Origin: Eretmocerus hayati
Taxonomy: Eukaryota; Arthropoda; Insecta; Hymenoptera; Aphelinidae
Length of the DNA stretch: 64,000 nt
Direction: 5' to 3'
NCBI GenBank assembly: GCA_029851415.1
Contig: CM056743.1
Location: 97,500,501 to 97,564,500, forward strand
Shown: positions 46,746 to 57,340 of the stretch, in pieces
Layout of the letters: every line of letters starts with the position of its first letter
How positions within the stretch are numbered: position 1 is the stretch's first letter
Translations under genes and position numbers: made by a program
Notes under the pieces: model-generated
What the model was told of the DNA's origin: nothing
The model's input: only the letters and a program-made list of their open reading frames with translations
Database searches by the model: none

Positions 46746-47320
46746 GAAGCCCCGCAGCGTTGGATGCAATGCGCAGATTCATCGATTAATTATGAAAAAT
46801 ACAGGAGTGAGGAGTTTTTATGGAATGTGTGTATGAGAAAAGGTATTTTTCAGTGTATGTATCACTTTTCAGTGATTTCCATCCCTGACAAGTTTGGTGC
46901 CAAGCTGTGCTCGCCGAGTTGATTCCCTCAAGCACTGTTCGATCTTGTCTTCATTAATGCGGATGTGGGCTGCTTGATGGAGCGAGTTCCTGTCGAGATT
47001 TCCAGGGTCACAGCTCTCAGCTTGAGATCATCTACGCAGCTCCGTGGTACATCCTTCGCCCATGAAACGTTACAACCCCTGCTGGTTATCCGTTGACGTG
47101 CATCTGGAAGCAATCGGTGGAAGCGGTTATAGCTTTCTGTGTTGTGTTCTAGGATAATCACGAAATTGTTGCAAGGAAACCAAAAATGGGTGTAATCAAG
47201 AGATGCTTCTTGTATAGTCCCAACGCTGCGTGAAAATTCTCTCTGTGAGAGCTGTCTAGCAAATTGACAGTGAAACCATCGAATATAAGTACGAAAAGTC
47301 AAACGCTTTTTCACCCTCCA
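46746..47320. other. Possible 3' flank of the minus-strand gene; no domain seen
   Basis: A 128-codon minus-strand ORF (46928-47314) starts 7 bp beyond the stop of the putative exon at 47321. It has no repeat structure and no motif I recognise. It may be untranslated sequence or a further decayed coding segment. Confidence 0.3.
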
Positions 47321-47557
47321 CTACTTACCAAGGTGGTTGACGACGACACGGGCCTCCCCCGAGATGATTTCGAGGAACAGCTCGGACGTTACTGTTTTAT
47401 GAGTATCAGCCGGCAGTTTGAAGAGAAGATTAGCGAGCAACTCACTTTGAAGCGCTCGGTTGTTGGGTGCCATGCTAACAGATGAGCGCAATTGCGCAAT
47501 GGCATTTGTCCTTTCATCTATCTCTTCATTTTCTTGTCCCAAGGTATTCACTGTAAA
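47321..47557 (-). CDS. Putative terminal exon of an unrecognised gene
   Basis: Follows a plausible acceptor on the minus strand (TGCTATTTACAG ending near 47552) and runs open to a stop at 47321. The peptide has ordinary protein composition, with an acidic patch (ENEEIDERTNAIAQL), then LQSELLANLLFKLP and SELFLEIISGEA, reminiscent of the C-terminal helical region of insect MADF/BESS-type transcriptional regulators, but not diagnostic. The companion exon upstream (48160-48420) would be joined across an intron carrying a MITE. No repeats overlap it. Could be a host gene or a transposon-borne MADF protein. Confidence 0.4.
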   Translation of the reverse strand, partial: FTVNTLGQENEEIDERTNAIAQLRSSVSMAPNNRALQSELLANLLFKLPADTHKTVTSELFLEIISGEARVVVNHLGK

Positions 47558-47733
47558 TAGCACCAACTTAAATTTTTTCATACAAGACTTTCACATATAA
47601 TTCGCATTGAAATTCACATAACCCATATGATAAGTGGCGTCCAAGAGCAGAACTCATAATATTTGACTTTCTGGCTCAAATCAGCAACACTCTGGTAATA
47701 CTTTGGGATCATGAAAACTATCCTCCAAAAATT

Positions 47734-48075
47734 CTCTCTACCTTCTGGAAAGTGACGGTGGCGCCTCTACCGGTCAAATTGGTATATTGCCAATAACAAT
47801 TTCAAAAAAACAAAGGGGGAGGGAACTAAGAGTACCGCTTCCTGCAGATTATTTTTTTGCAAATTTTCAAAAAACTTTCATCGGGATCGGTGCAAAATTT
47901 TTGGGCTCCGTTTTGCACCTATCTCGATGGATATTCTTCTTTTAATTCGCAGAAAAATAGTCCGCAGGGAGCGATTTTATTGGTTTCCCTTCCTCTTTGT
48001 TTTTCAAAATTTTTCTCGGCAATATACCAATTTCACCGCTAGAGGCGCCAGCATCGCTCTCCAAAAGGTAGAGAG
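47734..48075. mobile_element. 342-bp MITE
   Basis: Inverted ends CTCTCTACCTTCTGG and CTCTCTACCTTTTGG extend into arms matching over about 150 bp (for example GGCGCCTCTAGCGG and CAAATTGGTATATTGCC in both). It lies between the two putative minus-strand exons, so it would be intronic. No clear target duplication. Confidence 0.8.
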
Positions 48076-48159
48076 CACCTTTAATCCAGTTCAGGCCGAG
48101 ATTTATCTTGCAATATCTTATTTCTCAAAATTTTCTAAGTGTGGTATCTATATACACAC

Positions 48160-48420
48160 TTGGCTCATCTTTATTAATGGATTCACATGATTTTGTCGAA
48201 ATTCTCTTCCTCTTGGTGAGTGGCTCATCTATGTAATCCAAGTTGTCATCCGAATCGCCCTGGGCCGACGAGCCACCAAAGCCGGAATCTGCAGGCTCGA
48301 CACTCCTGCTGCCAGACGGTGCTGCCCCCTCACCTTCTACAGTGTCGCTCGGGAAGTTGAGTTCCGCCTCGGCCGCATTTTGCAAAGCTGATACTTCGGC
48401 ATCAGCGTCGTCGCACTCAT
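48160..48420 (-). CDS. Putative internal exon, acidic Ser-rich segment with basic NLS
   Basis: Begins after a consensus-like acceptor on the minus strand (branch-like CTGAC, then GTCACAG near 48421) and encodes ECDDADAEVSALQNAAEAEL, a Gly/Ser-rich acidic linker, and a PLTKRKR basic cluster that could serve as a nuclear localisation signal. The 3' boundary is unclear: two weak donors (CAT/GTGAAT and CAA/GTGTGT) are available before the stop at 48125. Composition and lack of repeats argue for a real exon of a nuclear protein, but function is unknown. Confidence 0.4.
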
Positions 48421-50174
48421 CTGTGACGATGTCAGAATAGGGATGATGTTAGAAGTCCAACAACTGGTGCCCTTTACGTAAATGCGCACAGCGATATCCG
48501 TCTATGATAGAGGTGTATCTCAGATCAACAGTCACTTGATGTTGGTCCGCCTCATTAAAATTATGAAAAAAAAAAAATATTGAACAAAAATCTTCCATGC
48601 ATCGGAACAGCTCTTTCATCCTAATTTATTTGAGTATTGGAACAATTGATATTCAAAGTCCGACAATGACCACTTACAAATCGTAAGAAATCTCATCACT
48701 CCTTGAACGTTAAAGAAGGCTACGCGGACTTGAATTGATGTTCTCCATTTGAGTATTTTTATTCGAGCATCCAAGCGTATCTTCATAGTTCCTATTCATA
48801 AGGTATAGAGGTGGGTGTCGACCTTCGTGGGAGGCACAGCAAAGTAGGTATTTCGCATTGTTCCTATGTTGACACCCGCCTGCATCTTATACATGAGAAC
48901 TTCTCCTTCTCTGTTTGAACAACTTTTCATCAATGAAGATAAACACAGATCTTCGAATCGAAATACTTAAATTGGGAATTTTAATTGAAGCCTGCGTAGC
49001 ACCCCCTAATGTTGATTTTCGCCGATGCCTGAGCATTTTCTCTGGCGAGGGGAGGGGATGGAGTTTCACAGAATTCAAAAATCAATTGCTCAAATAATCA
49101 AATCACTCAAATTCATAAAAGCGTTCCATTGGACGTCGGTACTTTGAATCAAGTTTTTCATATATTCATCTCACAGTAGCAGAGTGGACGAAATCTACGC
49201 GATTAATGCAGTATCGTGATTTTTTCTCACTAATCAATCACCGTTGATATAACCTTCTCACTCTACTGCGGGGAAATCGCACATGCGCAGAGCATCCTTT
49301 TCGGCAATCATTTTTTCGAGTCCAAGAAGACATGTAAGAAATTTCACCCTCAAGCAAGTGATTCAGCTTACAATCACTTTTTCCGTGACAAATACATCAC
49401 TACTTATTTTGGAACGAACAATTCTGTGAAGTTGCAGGAATCTTATGGAAGCTGATTAACTAACGTTCCTTCCGTATCCTCCAAATGCGGATTATTTGTA
49501 ACTTTAGGTATACGTTATACATGATGGTAGAAAATGAATAACATAATTTTCTGGCCCCAAAAGTCATCCTTGCAGGTTTCATGCGCTGTTTTCGTTTTGG
49601 AAATTTTCAAAGAATCTTATTAATTTTTTATTTGATTTTCATTTTTCGATTTTCCATCAGATTTTCATGGGTAGAACCTACTTGACGAAGTGCATTTGAT
49701 ATACATTTCCACGTGAAATGAGCCTAATTTTCAGAATGAAATACATTCAAGCTCGCAAAACGTCAGCAAAACCTTGAAAAAGTTGTTATTTTCTTCGAAA
49801 CGATTTTTCGGCCTCCCGCCTATTTTTCATTGGGATTCAGACATTTTCATCGGATTCCTCATCAAATCTCACGTTGAAGACTGTTTCAAGAAGAGTGGGA
49901 TTCGAATGGAATTGGTCACCACGGTTACAGCTTAAGAAGCAGGATCTCTAAAGTAGCGCTGAAATGTGTGTTTCGGGAGGGAGTCTCATTACACTAGCCG
50001 TAACATTTTGAGTCATCATATATAACTCATACCCGAATTTTCAAGAAAATACCCGATCCTCGACCAAAAACTTGGCGGTATTAAAAAATGATGTGCGTAG
50101 CGACCACGCGCGCAAGAAGGTGAAACCTTCTGACCAGTGGTTGAGGGCTCAATGATTTTGATCAAATAAAACTC
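48421..50174. other. No recognised gene
   Basis: Unique-looking AT-rich sequence. If the minus-strand gene is real, its upstream exons should lie here or beyond; none could be identified. Mirrored short ORFs at 48887-49097 have no motif. Confidence 0.4.
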
Positions 50175-51671
50175 AACTTTTTTGTCTGTGTTTACTTCTG
50201 CTGTGGGGAGATGGAAACTTGACTTTGCAGTGTGTGATATGGAGGAAATTTTCTTTCTGGACTGTCATATTTGTGTGAAAAGTGAGTGCTTAGTGATATT
50301 GGAGTAAAGTGTGATCACCTTGCATGCCTTTGCGGAACCTTTCTTCATACACCTGCAGAAAGGAGGTTAAATCAGAGACACTCCGCTGACATATTATTAC
50401 AGTGATGAGATGCCTCGCATTCCATGTGATAACTATCAGACTCGGATAAGACTCAAGTTGCAGAATCAAGATCTTATGCTGTGATACATGGTGATACACA
50501 TCCTCAGCTAAATCCCACTTCTTTTCAGAGTATAAGATAAAATTCAGATACTGTGGAAGTACTCTAAAAGACTCCTACGTGCTCAAAATATGTCTGGTAC
50601 GATTAAGTTTATTTACCTCAGTTTTGACAACTCCTTTCTGGTTCAGAATAACAGGGAGTGTATGAATAACTGCCACAGTACCTTGACAGTGCTCTTGAAG
50701 GATTTCTCGACTCTAACTTCAGTAAGCATTCACATTCTGCCATGAAGTTTCTTCAGAGCTCCAATATTTCTCAATCACTCTTCTGGCTCTATGTCACTTA
50801 CTTTATATTTTAGAATACTAACTAGCGTTAAGCTTGATGATAACTCAAACATTCCAAGAATATTCACAGTCAACTCTACTTACATCCAAAATATGATAGT
50901 AAATCAATTCTTGATTCTCTTACTCTTTTATCAATATAGAGTAGTAACATTCTCTTGGATGGAAGTAGAGTTGACTGTGAATATTCTTGGAATGTTTGAG
51001 TTATCATCAAGCTTAACGCTAGTTAGTATTCTAAAATATAAAGTAAGTGACATAGAGCCAGAAGAGTGATTGAGAAATATTGGAGCTCTGAAGAAACTTC
51101 ATGGCAGAATGTGAATGCTTATTGAAGTTAGATTCGAGAAATCCTTCAAGAGCACTGTCAAGGTACTGTGGCAGTTATTCATACACTCCCTGTTATTCTG
51201 AACCAGAAAGAAGTTGTCAAAACTGAGATAAATAAGCTGAATCGTACCAGACATATCTTGAGCACGTAGGATTCTTTTATAGTACTTTCACAGTATCTGC
51301 ATTTTATCTTATACTCTAAAAAGAAGTGGGATTTAGCTGAGGATGTGTATCACCATGTATTACAGCATAAAGTCTTGATTCTGCAACTTGAGTTTTATCT
51401 GAGTTTGATGATTGTCACATGGAGTGCGAGGCATCTGATCATTGTAATAACATGCCAGCGGAGTATCCCTGACTTAACCTCCTTTCTGCATGTGTATGAA
51501 GAAAGTTTCCGCAAAGGCATGCAAGGTAATCACACTTTACTTCAATATCACTAAGCACTCACTTTTCACACAAATATCACAGTCCAGAAAGAAAACTCCC
51601 TCCATATCACACATTGCAAAGTCAAGTTCCCATCTCCCCACAGCAGAAGTAAACACACAGACTAAAAGTAA
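50175..51671. mobile_element. 1.5-kb near-perfect palindrome (foldback element)
   Basis: Positions from about 50180 (TCTGTGTTTACTTCTGCTGT) are mirrored to about 51670, and the arms meet within a few bases near 50930-50945 around CAATATAGAG, so there is almost no loop. No target duplication was located. The two mirrored 69-codon ORFs (50290-50499 minus, 51345-51554 plus) differ at many replacement sites and show no sign of coding constraint. Confidence 0.88.
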
Positions 51672-53250
51672 TCTCTAATGAGGCTCTCGCGGGGCTCTCA
51701 AGACTGGAATAACTTTTTAGTTTGACTTGAATAATCAGGAACATGTCCATAAACATTTGAAACTGTCAATAAGGAATGACATTTAGTCTGAGCGAATATT
51801 GCCCCGAAGATGCCCTGCGGCAAAGGCGTTACATCTCTTTCTACATCTCTCTATGCCTATATTCGTCTGCTCTGTAACGCTTGCTCACGTATTCACGGCG
51901 TTCACACGGGAAGCGAGCGGCGTTTACGAGGCGAGTTAGTTACGCGCCGTAAGAATCACACGGATTCCGATGTTCGCATCGAGCTACATTTACCCTCAGC
52001 CCGAGATCCCCCACCACCGGTAAAGAAGGTTTCACCTTCAAAAACAAATGAGTCCGATGGATTTTTCTCACGGTCCATGCGAGATATGAACAAGTTTCTG
52101 AGGTCGATAATGCTATCTGAATAGATAGAAAAACACAAGGATTACCAGAAACAAGTCCACGCTGTCGTTATGATTACGAGTTATATTAATAATAATGAGT
52201 ATGGCCGATCGGTTTATATTTGAATCCCCGTAAAATCTGTCGCAAAATTTTATCGGCGACATGTTGCCGATCCTTCGCCGACCTATCGCCGATGGCAATT
52301 TGCGATAACCCGGCGTAATGCCGCCAATATTTTACATTTCGACACGGGCTAAAACACGTGACTTTTCCTTCCATCACTTTCGAATCAGTTATTCGTCAAC
52401 AACGACACCTCCTTCGTCAAAACAGTAACGCGAGCATATCAATTAAGTACCTGCCAACGTTGCAGGATTCAAATTCTCGATCGACGACCATGACCGTCTG
52501 TATGTTCAAAGGCCACACTCACCCGAGGATGCCAGAATTGCGACCTCGATTAACTCCCATCCGGTTCCCAGTGCTGACCGCGAGCGCACCAGCCTCCACC
52601 TCTCCTCAGCAGTTGCTCTCGTTGGCCAAGCCATTGTCACGTACGATCCCGATAGAGACCCTATGAACCAATTCCCTGCAACTACGTGCACAGAGCCATT
52701 CCTCCTCAATATCCAGTAGTATTGCGCCATCCCCGCGCCAAACCCGTTGAGATGACACGAATCCAGGAGTAGCCAGGAACACCACCTTATCACACGCTCT
52801 CACACACACGAAGCTCTGGGTGGAGCAGCAGCTCCGTCAACGATGTACGTGATATCGGACTCGGGAGTAGATTTCGAAACAGAAACTCTTACTCTCACCC
52901 GGTTCAAGCTCTCGCGGGGGCGATTGACAGCCGTCAGCTCTTTCTCGCAAGAATTCCGTTCCAAGACTGATAGCTGAAGCCTCTTTGAGCGCCAAAAAAC
53001 CACAAGAAAATAGTCTGGGTCCGTCTCTTCCGTCCCCCACTATCCACTGCTGCTCTCCCTCCTGCCTCCTCCAATGACATTAATCCCAAAACTCCCGTTA
53101 CCTGTGCTATCACGTCCATCTGAACCCGGAATTGGGCAGAACACGTGTTCTAGCTGTCAATGTTTACCTTTCCCAGCCATTCACCGAAATTACTTCCGCC
53201 AGACCGTCGCCGAAGCAATTTTCGTCCGGACATTTCGTCTCTCGTAGAGC
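51672..53250. other. GC-rich unassigned region
   Basis: Higher GC than its neighbours with several ORFs of 60-104 codons on both strands and no domain. A GCCGAT/ATCGGC-rich patch lies at 52200-52300. It could include exons or a promoter but nothing is diagnostic. Confidence 0.35.
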
Positions 53251-53259
53251 CTGTGAGTC

Positions 53260-53795
53260 ACCATTTATTGGGGCGCATTTTGCGTCGGACAAATGGGCAC
53301 AATCGAGAAAAGATGCAAGAGATACGCGAGAAAGATCCAAGAGATATGCGAAAGCAGTGAAGATAGTAGACGCAGGAAGTCTGTTTGCGTTAAAACTAGG
53401 AGTATACGTCCTATTATGGATAGGCCAGCGCTCGAGACACAAAGTTCACTATGTAGCTTTGATCACCTCTTTCGAATTTGCAATCTTTCTCAAAACAAGA
53501 AAGAAATATGTGCAGGTGTCAAATTCACTTCATTCCTTGAAGATATAATTGTATAGACATACATCGTGAGAAAATGAATGGAACGTCGATGAACTTCAAA
53601 CTTAATCAATAGTTTTACAAGCCTCAATAGTTTTGCGATTTCGAAGCTAGTGAACAAAGCAGGGCAATGAGAATTGGGTCTAGAGCGCCCGCCTAGGTCT
53701 GATCGGGAGTACAACTTCAGTTCTAATGGTGAAAATTCGCAATAAGTAAAATTATTGCGACTCTTGCGATTTCCACTCCGCAAAATGCGCGCGGA
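53260..53795. repeat. Diverged inverted repeat related to the 55.8-56.4 kb palindrome
   Basis: GCGCATTTTGCG at 53271 is complementary to CGCAAAATGCGC at 53776, and the phrase GTTTGCGTTAAAACTAGGAGTATACGTCC (approximate match) is shared with 56150-56180. Probably an old relative of the 55835 element. Confidence 0.45.
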
Positions 53796-53889
53796 CGATC
53801 ATAATCGTTATGACAGAGCCTCAGAATGAATGTATGCCTGATCTCATTTGCTTGTCGACATGGCGTGGTTCCCATGTCCCCGTCGTCGG

Positions 53890-55620
53890 TCAAGTGGCAT
53901 CATATGACGGGCCCTGATAAGAGTCATCCGACGCTGTGACGTTTGGCTCGGGGCACATCACCAAATGAGCACAGATTCGATTGTTTCAAAAAACTCAATG
54001 ATCCGTGCGACTGTGAGATGCTTCGCGGGCTTGCCACAGGCGCAGCGCTATGAAATTGTCCCGAGTGATTGCTGCACGTGCTCGATCGAAGCTGTGCCCT
54101 GAGGTACACGGGTAACAATCGGATTACTTCAATCAAGATATACAAGTTGATGTGCCGTAATAAACTTTGGGGACATGGAAACCATTCCAACTCGAGTGGA
54201 CATCGGAGAAGTGGTGAAGGCAAGAGTCGGTTCGATTAATTTCTCATTTGGTCATTTCTGTTGCCACTAGCTTGCCAAATTTGGGATGGTTTCCATGTCT
54301 CATAGCAGCAATCGCAGCACATCAAATGAGAGCTCATGATCTAAGCTACCCGATGACGCAACGTCTTCCTCGGGGCACAGCACCAAACGAGCATACGGAC
54401 CAATTGTTTGGAGACATTTCAGTGCGCTCCACTGCCCGGGTAATATTTAGCGCGCGCGGAGATGCTCCATGTTCTTCACTAATAATCGTAGCGTGTGCTC
54501 GTTTGACGCTGTGGCCTGAAACAGTCGCTGCACTATCTGATCGCTCGGCCCAAGGACCCCATATGTCGTATCGTAATTCGATTTAGCTTCAGATAATGTG
54601 ATTTGTCACCAGCAAAGGAGTCATTTTCAACCGCTCAGCCGAACGATGCGAGAGAGTACGAACTATTCATGAAAAGCATGCATATTGAGCAAAATTAATA
54701 CGAAGTATCCTTAACGGCGCATCGTGCCTCAAGTGTTCCTCTCAATAATCGTCATTTTCACCATTGCCGAAGTACCATAATATGAGCTCGTTCGCGACAG
54801 CTCGGGCTAAAGGGTCCTATCTACATGTTTTTTCGTTATGTAAGCAACCATATGAATATTACGATATATTTTTATTCCAGCTAGGCTGTGTCTATTAGTA
54901 ACTCAGATCCACTTTCACTTGTGATAATACTCATGCGGTTGCCGGTGTGCGAATACACAGAGATGCAACATCTAATGCAGTCGTAGCAAACAGGCGTAAA
55001 TCTCTCGCAAAAGTGCCCCCCCCTTCCTCTCTCGCTTGCTCCCTCAACATTCTATCGGAGTTGACCCATCGAGTTATCACGAATTTTTGATATCTCTATG
55101 GCTTTACCCGTGTTTGCTTCGACTACAAAGCTACTCCAAAAGTCATTTTAGAATTAAAAATTAGATAATCTAGCAGATGCAGGATTCGACGGCGAACTAC
55201 CGCGCTTCGTCGTTTTCCGTCAAGGCGAAGAACAGAGTTTATCTCGGAGTTCATGCAAGCCTTCGGCTACGCGTTGCACGGCACTCATTACTGATTCAGT
55301 CATTTTTGTTGCCACTAGCTGGTTAAATTCGGGATGGTTTCCATGTCTCTAGCTGCAATCGCAGCACATCAAATGAGAGCTCATGATCTAAGCTACCCGA
55401 TGAAGCAACGTCTAATTCGGGGCACAGCACCAAACGAGCACACGGACCAATTGTTCGAAGAAATTTCGGCGCGCTCCACCGCCCGGGAAACATTGAGCGA
55501 GCGCGTACATGCTCCGAGTTCTCCACGAATAACCGCAGCGCGTGCTCGTTTGGCGCTACGGGCTAAAACAGACGTCTCACTATCCGAACGCTTGGCCCAA
55601 AGATCCTACTTACTGTATTC
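53890..55620 (+). repeat. Three direct copies of a roughly 310-bp repeat
   Basis: Copies at about 54255-54575 and 55310-55615 are clearly similar (GGGATGGTTTCCATGTCTC, then CACATCAAATGAGAGCTCAT, CGGGGCACAGCACCAAACGA, CGCTCCACYGCCCGGG). A third, more diverged copy is at 53890-54110. They are direct repeats about 1.05 kb apart, too short and diverged to call LTRs with confidence. ORFs of 67-112 codons within them are not supported. Confidence 0.7.
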
Positions 55621-55834
55621 CGTTAAGTGATTTGTGTTGACATCCAAATCATCACTGACATGATCAGAAGGGAACGGGTATGAGAATGAGGGAGAACCGT
55701 CAATGAAATTGAAGCAACTCCTAATTCGCCGTAAAAGTATTGGGTTGTGAACGAAAAATGCAAAAAGTGGGAATTTCGAATGGATTCGGGGAGATAATGA
55801 ATTTTCATGACAACTCGAATCATAATAATCGGCT

Positions 55835-56385
55835 GATGAATGTGAGCTCGTGATCATTAATCTTTATAGCCACAAAATCACTTGATATCAATCGATTTCC
55901 ACGATTCGAGTTCCTATGAGAAGGTCCCGAAGACACGGGAACGAGTTCAATATTTGCAAATATTTTTGGGCAGTTTTGAACACTTTTGCATTTTTGCAGC
56001 AGGTAATTAGAGTAGGCCATAAACGCTTGTTCCCGCGCACTCGCTCATTCACGATGGGATGTGTAATTTCAGTTTCAACGCAAACAGACTTTACAAGCTT
56101 CCTGACCCGTGCGCTTCATTCGATCCGTACGCAAAATGCGCTCGGAGTTTGTTTGTGTTGAAACTAAAAATCTACGTCCCGCCGTCTATGGACGAGCGCT
56201 CGGAACCGAGCGTTTATGGCCCTACTCTAATTAACTGTTGCGAAAATGCGAAATTATTCAAAACTACACAAAAACGTTCAAAAAAACATTAAATTCATTC
56301 TTGTATCCCCGAGACCTTCTCATAGAACCTCGAATTGTGAAAATCGGTCGATATTCAGTGATTTTTTGATGCAAATGTGAGCTGC
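55835..56385. mobile_element. Approximately 550-bp foldback element
   Basis: CTATGAGAAGGTCCCG near 55913 is mirrored by GAGACCTTCTCATAG near 56309, with matching further out (CGATTTCCACGATTCGAG / CTCGAATTGTGAAAATCGG). The centre near 56110 reads ACCCGTGCGC. No coding region, and ends approximate. Confidence 0.75.
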
Positions 56386-57104
56386 CTTGCTGTACTATGC
56401 GGATGAAAAATGTTGAATTTGCTGTTCTCCAAAAAAAACCATTCTGCGATCTGATAGCTCCAATAACAGTTTCGTTTTTATCGACGAGATGTTTCGTTCG
56501 TCAGTCATGTCAGTCCATGATAATATTTGGGTAATGGAAATAAACAGTTTCCAAGAGACTGTTCATATTTATGTGCGTGCGGTGCTTCTCTCATCCATGG
56601 CTTTTTTCAACCCTTCGACGGATCTCCTTCAAATTTGTAAATATCGCTATCGGAGAATTTATGATTCATGAGTCTTGGATATTAGAATTGTCAAAATTTT
56701 TTGGAAGCTCATTGAGCTTGGAAAGGTCTATTGAAGAAAAGGCTCATATAAGAACTCCGCAAGCACAAGCTACCGAGATCATTAAAAATGTATTTATTCA
56801 CATCAAAAAGTTTGGGTGGTGACAAATGTACACATTTTTACATCCGCCGAAGTTCAAAGGTCTATGGCTTTCCAGGTATATATATTTGGAATGATAGAAG
56901 ACAATTAGTTCGTGAAAATATTGCCGAGAAACACAGAGTAATCACTTTGATGAAGCGATGGAGTATAAATCACCAATTTCTATTTACCCACCCACAAATT
57001 GTCATTGTATAATTTTTTCATCCACGTTTTACCAACACTTGGCGCGAATTTCATGTATAACTCTGTTCATGTATGTACCAATTACATCGAGAAGAATTAG
57101 ATTA
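56386..57104. other. No recognised gene
   Basis: AT-rich sequence up to the Tigger element; ORFs of 60-83 codons on the plus strand lack motifs. Confidence 0.4.
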
Positions 57105-57340
57105 CAGGCGTAACCCGTTATCTGCGGCTTCCGCATCTGCGGATTCGCTGAGTGCGGATTTTTTCGATGAGACCACTTCCCGCTATGTGCGGTATAAAAT
57201 TCCGTAAATGCGGATGGTTTTCGATTTTGAAAATTTCCCTGGCGAACAACGGAATGTCAACAACTTCAGTTTGTTGACATTTTGGCTGGCTGAATTTCAA
57301 GTTCAAAATTGAGTGTAAATATTTCTACATTTCTCTTAAA

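Noticed and set aside
46928..47314. 128-codon minus-strand ORF next to the putative terminal exon
   Set aside because: No recognisable motif and begins after the stop of the previous segment; kept only as a possible untranslated or decayed region.
50290..51554. Two similar 69-codon ORFs in opposite orientation
   Set aside because: Mirror images in the arms of one palindrome; many replacement differences, no sign of selection for protein.
53132..53548. 138-codon plus-strand ORF
   Set aside because: Overlaps a diverged inverted repeat related to 55835-56385 and competing ORFs on the opposite strand; no domain.
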